A stretch of 5,274 nt of DNA from Gammaproteobacteria bacterium (GTDB lineage: Bacteria; Pseudomonadota; Gammaproteobacteria; Enterobacterales; Kangiellaceae), in NCBI GenBank assembly GCA_013372875.1, contig JABXIW010000073.1, forward strand, positions 1-5,274. Reading direction: 5' to 3'. How positions within the stretch are numbered: the first letter of the stretch is position 1; each line of letters opens with the position of its first letter. The notes beneath the pieces are model-generated. The model was not told the origin of the DNA. It saw only the letters and a list, made by a program, of their open reading frames with translations, and did no database searches. Position numbers and translations under genes: made by a program. Below are positions 1 through 5,274 of this stretch, piece after piece.

Positions 1-729
1 GAAGCGGTTAAAGTAAATGTTTTAGGGACACTAAAAATTGCAGATTTATCAGTTGAATTTGAGGTTGAACGTTTTGTTATGGTGTCTACTGATAAAGCGG
101 TTAATCCAACCAATGTGATGGGCGCCACCAAGCGTGTTGCAGAAATGTATATCAGTTGTTTAAGTGAAAAGCAAGACGCCACTAAGTTTACTACAACTCG
201 TTTTGGCAATGTATTAGGCTCAAATGGATCTGTAATTCCACTATTTAAAAAGCAAATTTTACAAGGTGGACCATTAACCGTTACTCACAAAGATATTACT
301 CGTTATTTTATGACCATTCCTGAAGCTTGTAAATTAGTTTTAGAAGCAGGTACTATGGGGAATGGAGGTGAAATCTATATTTTTGATATGGGAAAATCCG
401 TTAAGATTTTCAATATGGCCAAACGTATGATCGCCTTATCTGGATTACAATATCCAGATGATATCGATATCAAGATTACAGGCTTACGCCCCGGTGAAAA
501 ACTTTATGAAGAATTGTTAGCTAATGGAGAGAATACATTAGCCACTTATCATGAAAAAATTATGATAGCCAAAACACAAACCATTGATTCCATTCAGGTT
601 TCTGCTACATTAGAGCGATTACACACAAACATAAATAGTTATAGTAATCAAGAAATTGTAGAACTTTTAAAAGTTATTGTACCTGAATATATTTCCAATA
701 ACTCTGATTTTGAAGTATTGGATACCTAA
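1..729 (+). CDS. Membrane-type nucleotide-sugar 4,6-dehydratase / polysaccharide biosynthesis protein (WbpM/PglF/CapD family), C-terminal part
   Basis: Partial gene: the reading frame is open from base 1, so the 5' end lies outside the window and 242 residues plus a TAA stop are visible. Family members of about 600-650 residues carry four N-terminal membrane helices and a cytoplasmic extended-SDR domain; only the second half of that SDR domain is here. Visible motifs, numbered from the window edge, are VSTDKAVNPTNVMGATKR (28-45), RFGNVLGSNGSV (67-78), DITRYFMTIPEA (98-109) and GLRPGEKLYEEL (161-172). The catalytic positions read Ser29, Met40 and Lys44, so Met replaces the usual SDR Tyr (M-x3-K). 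This is the SMK triad described for WbpM-type UDP-GlcNAc dehydratases. The likely reaction is NAD(P)-dependent conversion of UDP-GlcNAc to its 4-keto-6-deoxy form, the first step towards sugars such as QuiNAc, FucNAc or bacillosamine. The substrate is inferred. The gene lies 65 bases before the export gene, probably in the same operon. Family certain; exact sugar product unknown. Confidence 0.93.
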   Translation, partial: EAVKVNVLGTLKIADLSVEFEVERFVMVSTDKAVNPTNVMGATKRVAEMYISCLSEKQDATKFTTTRFGNVLGSNGSVIPLFKKQILQGGPLTVTHKDITRYFMTIPEACKLVLEAGTMGNGGEIYIFDMGKSVKIFNMAKRMIALSGLQYPDDIDIKITGLRPGEKLYEELLANGENTLATYHEKIMIAKTQTIDSIQVSATLERLHTNINSYSNQEIVELLKVIVPEYISNNSDFEVLDT

Positions 730-794
730 ATTTATTTTTAAGAACCAATTAAATACCTTTTATTTGCAAAATTAAATTCAATAAGAATAATTCT

Positions 795-3194
795 ATGAAA
801 TCTAAAAAATTAGTTCTTTTATTTCTCTTTTTTTTAATTACTTTCTTCTCCTATTCTCAAGACTTAAGTGCCATAAAAAATATAGATATCTCTTCTTTGT
901 CGGACGAACAAATTTCCAATTATTGGGAGGCCATCAAAGAAAAAGGATATACACTAAGCCAATTAGATCAGATTGCCAAAGTACAAGGAATACCTGCAAG
1001 TAAGGTAGCTGAATTTAAAGCTAGAGTTAATAAACTTCAAGTTACAAAAGTAACAGAAGCAAAAATCATAAAAGATCAAGTAGCTGTTAATTTAAAAGAA
1101 GAACCATTTGGTATTAATGATGAGCAAATTGTAAAAAAAGACAGTACAACATCAGAATTATTTGGCTATGATTTTTTTAATAATTCTAAAATTTCATTTA
1201 CGCCTAATATTAATGTTTCAGTTCCAGATTCTTATCAATTAGGACCAGGTGATGAATTGACTATCGATTTATGGGGTGCTTCAGAAATTACCTACCAAGT
1301 TAAGGTTACCAAACAAGGACAAATAAAAATTCCAGGCATTGGTTTTATTTACGTGAACGGATTGTCCTTAAGTCGTGCAAGACCTAGAATCATTTCAAAT
1401 CTAAAAAAGAAGCATTCAGGAGTCGGTGCAGGAAACTCTAGTTATAATAAGGTGTATACCAACATATCCGTATCTAAAATTAGAACGGTGCAAGTAAGCA
1501 TTATCGGAGAAATAAAAACTCCAGGCACCTATGCCATCAACTCTTTAGCAAGCATGCTGAATGCGATTTATGCTGCTGGTGGCCCTACAAAAATGGGCTC
1601 CTTTCGAAAAATTGAATTGGTTCGAAACAATAAAACGATCGGGAATTTAGATGTTTACGACTATTTGCTAGAAGGGAAAACCAATAGCAAGTTAAAGCTT
1701 CAAGACCAAGATGTGTTATTGGTAAAACCCTATCAAAACTTAATAACGGTTGAAGGTGCTGTTAAACGACCAGGAATTTATGAATTAAATCCTGAAGAAA
1801 CCTTACAAGACTTAATTAACTATTTTGGTGGTTTTACACCTAAATCGTATACCAATCTATTTGTATTAGAACGTTTGATAGACGGCAAAGAAAAAGCAGT
1901 TAAAGAGGTCACCTTAGCAGAAGCAGCTAGCTTTAAAATGCAAGCGGGTGATAAGTTAATTGTACAAGAATCTTTAGATATTTTTAAAAATAAAGTTACC
2001 GTAAATGGCGAAGTGTTTCGACCAGGAAATTTTGAGTTAACACCACAAATGACACTTAAAGAGCTTATTGAAAAAGCGGATGGTGTAACTAAAGATGCTT
2101 TTTTACAAAGAGGTTTATTGGTAAGAACCTATGACAATTTTACAAAAGAAAATATCGCATTTTCCATACCAGAGGTAATGAATGGTACCACTACTATAGC
2201 TTTACAGAAAGATGATGAAATATTAATTTTTAACAAAAAAGAGTTAAAAGAAGCAAGAAGTATATCTGTATCAGGAGCTGTAAATAAACCAACTACTTTA
2301 GATTTTATTGATAAATTACAAATTGAAGATGTGATTGCTTTGGCTGGTGGCTTAAAAGATGGTGCAGATGCCAACAATATCTATGTTTCTAGAAGGTTGA
2401 ACGATGGTAGTTATAAAACGTTAAGTAAAGTATTTACGCTTTCTTCTTCTAAAAACTTAGCCATAAATGATGGTGAACCTTTCTATTTAGAACCTTTTGA
2501 TGAAGTTGTTGTACGTTATGCTAAAGGATATACTAGCCAACAAACGGTTAGTATTAATGGGGAAGTTGGGTTTCCTGGAGACTATGTCTTAGAAACCAAA
2601 GAAGATAGAATTTCTGATTTAATTCAACAGGCAGGAGGCTTAACGGAATTTGCCTATCCTGTAGGGGCTACTTTAAAAAGAAAAGTAGATTTTTTGACAA
2701 AAGATTTGTCAGTTTTTGAAAAACTGGGAGAGGTGAATGATTCTTTAGTGAGTCAGTCTTCAAAAGAATATACAGTTGCCATCGATTTGGTAAAAATATT
2801 ACAGAACCCAAAAAGTGATATCGATATTTTGTTACGCCCTGGAGATAGAGTAATAATACCAGAAGTAGCGCAAACGGTACAAATTATTGGCGAAGTGTAT
2901 GTGCCTTCTTTAGTACAATTTCAAGCAGGCAAGTCTTTAAAATATTATATATCAAATTCAGGAGGGTTAACTGATGATGCTAAAAAAAGAAGAATTGCTG
3001 TACAATACAGTAATGGTGAAATACAAACGGTAAAAAACTTTTTGTTTTTTAAAAGTTACCCCAGAATTAAACCAGGAGCGAAAATATTAGTCCCTAAAAA
3101 ACCTGAGACTAAGAAAATTTCAGCTCAAGAGATTATAGGAATTACGACGGGCTTAGCTACCTTAGGATTATTAATTCAATCGTTAGCTAATTAA
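795..3194 (+). CDS. Polysaccharide export outer-membrane protein with poly-export domain and six SLBB modules (Wza-like OPX family)
   Basis: 799 residues, much longer than E. coli Wza (about 380). Residues 1-21 form a signal peptide (Lys-rich start, Leu/Phe core, cleavage likely at SYS-QD). There is no lipobox Cys, so unlike Wza it is not a lipoprotein. Residues 33-80 are a helical region of unknown role. The poly-export domain spans about 143-230 and contains YQLGPGDEL at 147-155. Six SLBB-type modules start near residues 233, 318, 402, 491, 586 and 696. Each opens with a V-x-G-x-V/I-x-x-P strand-turn and contains a (G)G-L/F/V-T-like turn. Each is followed by a closing strand such as LQDQDVLLV, MQAGDKLIV or LRPGDRVII. 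Residues about 775-797 form a hydrophobic C-terminal helix, as expected for the Wza-type outer-membrane helical barrel. Role by family: periplasm-spanning channel for capsule or O-polysaccharide. The start is the only ATG near the signal peptide; the leader is A/T-rich with no Shine-Dalgarno. The 65-base gap upstream shows no terminator or strong promoter, and wzz-like DNA follows after 23 bases. Family assignment is firm; the polymer exported is unknown. Confidence 0.95.
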   Translation: MKSKKLVLLFLFFLITFFSYSQDLSAIKNIDISSLSDEQISNYWEAIKEKGYTLSQLDQIAKVQGIPASKVAEFKARVNKLQVTKVTEAKIIKDQVAVNLKEEPFGINDEQIVKKDSTTSELFGYDFFNNSKISFTPNINVSVPDSYQLGPGDELTIDLWGASEITYQVKVTKQGQIKIPGIGFIYVNGLSLSRARPRIISNLKKKHSGVGAGNSSYNKVYTNISVSKIRTVQVSIIGEIKTPGTYAINSLASMLNAIYAAGGPTKMGSFRKIELVRNNKTIGNLDVYDYLLEGKTNSKLKLQDQDVLLVKPYQNLITVEGAVKRPGIYELNPEETLQDLINYFGGFTPKSYTNLFVLERLIDGKEKAVKEVTLAEAASFKMQAGDKLIVQESLDIFKNKVTVNGEVFRPGNFELTPQMTLKELIEKADGVTKDAFLQRGLLVRTYDNFTKENIAFSIPEVMNGTTTIALQKDDEILIFNKKELKEARSISVSGAVNKPTTLDFIDKLQIEDVIALAGGLKDGADANNIYVSRRLNDGSYKTLSKVFTLSSSKNLAINDGEPFYLEPFDEVVVRYAKGYTSQQTVSINGEVGFPGDYVLETKEDRISDLIQQAGGLTEFAYPVGATLKRKVDFLTKDLSVFEKLGEVNDSLVSQSSKEYTVAIDLVKILQNPKSDIDILLRPGDRVIIPEVAQTVQIIGEVYVPSLVQFQAGKSLKYYISNSGGLTDDAKKRRIAVQYSNGEIQTVKNFLFFKSYPRIKPGAKILVPKKPETKKISAQEIIGITTGLATLGLLIQSLAN

Positions 3195-3217
3195 TTCTAA
3201 TTACAAAACGAATTACC

Positions 3218-4339
3218 ATGAGTACAAAAGAAAGTTTAGTATTGGAAAGTAATGATGATAGTATTGATCTAATTGCTTTGGTGAAGCAATTTTGGAGCGC
3301 ACGTAAATTTATTCTAAAAACGGTACTTATTTTTATAGTTTTAGGCTTGGTCTACGCTTTGTTAAGTAAAAATTTTTATACGGCTTCTGCTACCATAGTC
3401 CCTGTAACAGAAGGGAAATCTGTGGGAGGTAGTTTAGGTGGTTTGGCATCATTAGCAGGTATAAATTTAGGAGGGAGTGTAGGTGGTAACTCTAGTGGTG
3501 AAATTTCACCGATGTTGTATCCCGAAATTGTGGGGAGTATCCCATACAAACTAGAGCTTTTGCAAACAAAAATTAGTGTACCAGAAAGCGATTCTTTGGT
3601 TACCTACCAGTATTATTTTGAAGAATTGTATAACCCTGGATTTTTAGCAGGGCTAAAAAAATATACTATTGGGTTACCGGGTGTTATTTTAGGTGCCCTA
3701 AAAGGGACCTCAACTTCTGAAAATTTAAATGCAACTAATGATAACTTGGTTAAATTAAATGAGGAAGAATTTGAATTGATTAAAGTTTTAGAAGAACAAA
3801 TTTCACTAAACGTTAATGATAAAGAAGGCTTTGTAAGTTTAAGTGTTACCATGCCCGAAGCGAAGGCGGCTGCTCAAATGACTTTGCGAGCTCAAGAATT
3901 GTTACAAGAATATGCTTTAAAGTTTAAGACGCAAAAGTCTAAAGAACAACTAACCTATATTGAAGAACGTTTTAAAGAAAAACAAAAAGAATTTGATGAT
4001 AAGAAACTGCAGTTGGCGTTATTTCAAGATCAGAATAATAATATCAATTCGGCAGTAGCTAGAACGAAACTCTTACAGCTACAGTCTGAATATGACCTTG
4101 CTTTTACGGTTTATACTGAGTTAGCGAAGCAATTGGAAACACAACGTTTACAAGTAAAAAAGGATACGCCTATTTTTACGATTCTAAAACCGGTTACCAT
4201 ACCTAATGAAAAGGCGGGGCCAAAAAGAGCACTTATTTTAATAGGGTTTACTTTTCTAGGTATTGTTTTTAGTTTAGGGTATATTTATATTAAGGGATTG
4301 TTACCGGAGTTTAAAACAGCTTGGAATAAAGCGGCTTAA
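3218..4339 (+). CDS. Wzz-type polysaccharide co-polymerase / chain-length determinant, no kinase domain
   Basis: 373 residues with the two-membrane-segment layout of polysaccharide co-polymerases. There is a short cytoplasmic N-terminus, TM1 at about 31-50, a large periplasmic part, TM2 at about 337-358, and a short cytoplasmic tail ending at 373. The Wzz N-terminal signature is recognisable (IDLIALVKQFWSARK, 16-30, then YTASATIVP, 54-62). A Gly/Ser-rich stretch, about 68-94 (GGSLGGLASLAGINLGG), follows TM1. A long charged helical, coiled-coil-like region runs from about 213 to 312. The proline-containing segment before TM2 (LKPVTIPNEKAGPKRA, 323-338) matches the conserved Pro-rich motif of the family. 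No Walker motifs or C-terminal Tyr cluster are present, so it is not a fused Wzc-type tyrosine autokinase. By family role it sits in the inner membrane, sets polymer length and couples Wzy-type polymerisation to export. Starting 23 bases after the export gene, with no terminator between, it is probably co-transcribed and its periplasmic domain may contact that protein. Last gene of the locus in this window. Confidence 0.93.
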   Translation: MSTKESLVLESNDDSIDLIALVKQFWSARKFILKTVLIFIVLGLVYALLSKNFYTASATIVPVTEGKSVGGSLGGLASLAGINLGGSVGGNSSGEISPMLYPEIVGSIPYKLELLQTKISVPESDSLVTYQYYFEELYNPGFLAGLKKYTIGLPGVILGALKGTSTSENLNATNDNLVKLNEEEFELIKVLEEQISLNVNDKEGFVSLSVTMPEAKAAAQMTLRAQELLQEYALKFKTQKSKEQLTYIEERFKEKQKEFDDKKLQLALFQDQNNNINSAVARTKLLQLQSEYDLAFTVYTELAKQLETQRLQVKKDTPIFTILKPVTIPNEKAGPKRALILIGFTFLGIVFSLGYIYIKGLLPEFKTAWNKAA

Positions 4340-4349
4340 TTCTTTTTTT

Positions 4350-4411
4350 GATTAGGAATTGCTAACGAGGGGATTGCTATTGCTTTATAGCAGCTTTGCA
4401 TTGAGGGATTG
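4350..4411. repeat. Degenerate GATTGC-motif copies related to the adjacent palindromic repeat
   Basis: The ten bases AGGGGATTGC occur at 4368-4377 and exactly again at 4518-4527 inside the palindromic element. Weaker versions lie at 4350-4362 (GATTAGGAATTGC, compared with GATTAGGGGATTGC at 4514-4527) and 4403-4411 (GAGGGATTG). This could be the eroded remains of another copy of the element, or simply local low-complexity similarity. The terminal CGTCATTGCGA is not found here, so the call is tentative. Confidence 0.35.
4375..4392. other. Small perfect hairpin downstream of the wzz-like gene
   Basis: TGCTAT (4375-4380) and ATAGCA (4387-4392) are exact reverse complements around a six-base loop, extendable by one T-G wobble. 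No T-run follows (the next bases are GCTTTGCATTGAGGG), so it does not look like a standard intrinsic terminator. It could still stabilise the 3' end of the polysaccharide transcript. It may also be chance; a six-base stem in AT-rich DNA is not rare. Confidence 0.3.
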
Positions 4412-4439
4412 TTTTAGGTTTAGGGGTTTAAATAAGAAT

Positions 4440-4560
4440 CGTCATTGCGAGTGAAACGAAGCAATCTCCACGAAGAACTGCTCGGTTTTTAGTATTATGT
4501 TTTCGGCTATATTGATTAGGGGATTGCCACAGTCGTATTTCATACTCCTTCGCAATGACG
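4440..4560. repeat. 121-base palindromic dispersed repeat (MITE-like) with 11-base terminal inverted repeats
   Basis: CGTCATTGCGA at 4440-4450 is the exact reverse complement of TCGCAATGACG at 4550-4560. An inner arm, GCAATCTCC (4461-4469), pairs with GGGGATTGC (4519-4527) over nine positions with one G-U wobble, so RNA or single-stranded DNA could fold into a long two-part stem. The right arm carries a small extra hairpin (GTAT-TTC-ATAC, 4535-4545) that breaks the symmetry. The CGTCATTGCGA...ACGAAGCAATCTCC arm resembles a short repeat I recall being scattered through intergenic DNA of Bacteroidota and other bacteria. It has no ORF and no evident target-site duplication at its edges, so it is a non-autonomous element with no visible mobility source. 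It is visibly richer in G and C than its flanks. A T-rich tract follows at 4566-4577, so it may also act as a transcript boundary; that is inference. Confidence 0.85.
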
Positions 4561-4627
4561 GCGTAGTTTTTTGTTTTGGGAGTTAAATAAAACTTTTGAA
4601 CGAAAACGATTGAAGTTTTAAAAGCTA

Positions 4628-4658
4628 TTGTTTATCATTATTTCTTCTTTTATCTTTG
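4628..4658 (+). promoter_or_regulatory. Bacteroidota-type housekeeping promoter for the kinase gene
   Basis: TATCTTTG at 4651-4658 matches the -7 consensus TAnnTTTG exactly. TTG at 4628-4630, 20 bases upstream, fits the -33 element and the usual spacing. Transcription would start around 4664-4667, giving an A/T-rich leader of only about 12-15 bases before the ATG at 4679, with no Shine-Dalgarno. This is typical of the phylum. It implies that the kinase is transcribed independently of the polysaccharide operon. No operator or riboswitch is recognisable nearby. Confidence 0.75.
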
Positions 4659-4678
4659 AAAAGTTAATAATATAAACT

Positions 4679-5274
4679 ATGATACTTATTGCCGATGGTG
4701 GTTCTACTAAAGCAGATTGGATAGCTTTAGATGCTAACAAAGCCGAAACTTTTAGAGTAAGAACACTTGGTTTAAATCCGGCTGTTGTGCCTCAAGAGGA
4801 ATTACATAACAGAATTATTAATATGTTTCAATTGATTCAAGTAAAAGATGAGGTGAAAGAAATTTATTTTTATGGAGCAGGATGTGGTACACCAAAAGCA
4901 GCTAATATTTTAGCTAATGTGATGCAAGCTATTTTTGTTAATGCAAAAGTAGTGGTTGAAGAAGATATGTTAGCGGCTGTTTATGCAGCATCAGGGAGTC
5001 AACCAGCTTTAGTAGCTATTTTAGGTACTGGCTCTAACTCTTGTTATTTTGATGGTAAGAAAATGCATTTGAAAGTGGCTTCTTTAGGGTATGTGTTAAT
5101 GGATGAAGCTAGTGGAAACTATTTTGGGAAAAGATTAATTCGTGATTATTATTATGGTTTAATGCCAAATTATATCGTTGAGAAATTTGAAAAAGAATTT
5201 GTATTAGACCCTGATACCATTAAGCAAAATATTTATAGAGAACCCAACCCAAATATGTATTTAGCTTCTTTTGC
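4679..5274 (+). CDS. BadF/BadG/BcrA-type ATPase, probable N-acetylglucosamine kinase, N-terminal part
   Basis: Partial gene: the frame runs open to the window edge, giving 198 residues of a protein that in this family is usually about 280-300 long. The ATG at 4679 is the first possible start, because an in-frame TAA lies at 4673-4675. ASKHA-fold kinase motifs are visible. These are phosphate-1 DGGSTKADW (6-14), GAGCGTP (66-72), EEDMLAA (94-100, Asp96 the likely catalytic base), phosphate-2 ILGTGSNS (114-121) and LGYVLMDEASGNYFGK (136-151). The last corresponds to the GWGxxLGDEGSG motif of GlcNAc kinases but reads DEASG, with Tyr for Trp. By family it would phosphorylate an amino sugar with ATP in the cytoplasm, feeding GlcNAc-6-phosphate into amino-sugar metabolism or cell-wall recycling. 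The substrate is inferred, and a different sugar is possible. Its own promoter and the 339-base gap separate it from the polysaccharide genes, so a direct part in that locus is not indicated. Confidence 0.88.
   Translation, partial: MILIADGGSTKADWIALDANKAETFRVRTLGLNPAVVPQEELHNRIINMFQLIQVKDEVKEIYFYGAGCGTPKAANILANVMQAIFVNAKVVVEEDMLAAVYAASGSQPALVAILGTGSNSCYFDGKKMHLKVASLGYVLMDEASGNYFGKRLIRDYYYGLMPNYIVEKFEKEFVLDPDTIKQNIYREPNPNMYLASF

Larger units (their letters stand above)
4340..4678. other. 339-base intergenic gap between the polysaccharide operon and the kinase gene
   Basis: No convincing coding region, tRNA or rRNA is visible. The gap starts with a T-run directly after the wzz-like stop (4341-4350), but no hairpin precedes it. 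Then come a small hairpin and degenerate GATTGC-type motifs (4350-4411), a 121-base palindromic repeat (4440-4560), a T-rich stretch (4566-4577) and, next to the kinase gene, a Bacteroidota-type promoter (4628-4658). The sequence between these pieces holds nothing I can name. Confidence 0.85.

Noticed and set aside
754..767. Promoter-like TACCTTTT / TTTATTTG boxes upstream of the export gene
   Set aside because: Each misses one consensus base of TAnnTTTG and neither has a TTG at the right distance. In AT-rich DNA such partial matches are expected by chance.
2129..2377. Reverse-strand open frame of 82 codons inside the export gene
   Set aside because: It lies entirely within the strongly supported SLBB coding sequence, has Ser/Lys/Ile-rich composition typical of an antisense frame, and shows no recognisable motif or promoter.
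3613..3852. Reverse-strand open frame of 79 codons inside the wzz-like gene
   Set aside because: It is an antisense shadow of the Wzz periplasmic region with no domain signature.
4337..4352. T-run right after the wzz-like stop as an intrinsic terminator
   Set aside because: No GC-rich hairpin precedes the T-run, so a terminator cannot be supported here.
4440..4560. Palindromic repeat as a CRISPR unit or attachment site
   Set aside because: There is a single inverted pair, no direct repeats with regular spacers, no integrase or cas gene, and no target duplication.
4340..4678. tRNA, small RNA or riboswitch in the intergenic gap
   Set aside because: No cloverleaf or known aptamer pattern can be read; the only strong fold is the palindromic repeat.

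Overview
The window looks like chromosomal DNA from a member of the Flavobacteriaceae (Bacteroidota). It is AT-rich. Start codons are preceded by A/T-rich leaders rather than Shine-Dalgarno sequences. One promoter matches the Bacteroidota TTG / TAnnTTTG consensus, and the signal peptide ends in the S-Q type cleavage site common in this family. The genus cannot be fixed from the sequence alone.

Layout, all genes on the + strand. Positions 1-729 hold the C-terminal 242 residues of a membrane-type nucleotide-sugar dehydratase/epimerase of the WbpM/PglF/CapD family; its start lies outside the window. Positions 795-3194 encode a 799-residue periplasmic/outer-membrane polysaccharide export protein with a signal peptide, a poly-export domain, six SLBB-type modules and a hydrophobic C-terminal helix. 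Positions 3218-4339 encode a 373-residue Wzz-type chain-length/co-polymerase protein with two membrane segments and no kinase domain. The gaps of 65 and 23 bases, without a visible terminator, suggest one transcript: make the activated sugar, control polymer length at the inner membrane, and export the chain through the outer membrane. This is the end of a surface-polysaccharide (capsule or O-antigen) locus.

Positions 4340-4678 are a 339-base gap. It holds a 121-base imperfect palindrome (4440-4560) with perfect 11-base terminal inverted repeats, of the widespread CGTCATTGCGA dispersed-repeat type. Upstream of the palindrome are degenerate copies of one of its inner motifs, and at the end of the gap is a near-consensus Bacteroidota promoter. 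From 4679 to the window edge runs the N-terminal 198 residues of a BadF/BadG-type sugar kinase, usually annotated N-acetylglucosamine kinase. It has its own promoter and is probably a separate, housekeeping unit. The repeat therefore sits at the junction between the polysaccharide locus and the next transcription unit.

I see no previously undescribed system here. The most useful second looks are the palindromic repeat and its possible role as a transcript boundary, the six-module export protein, and the divergent active-site motif of the kinase.
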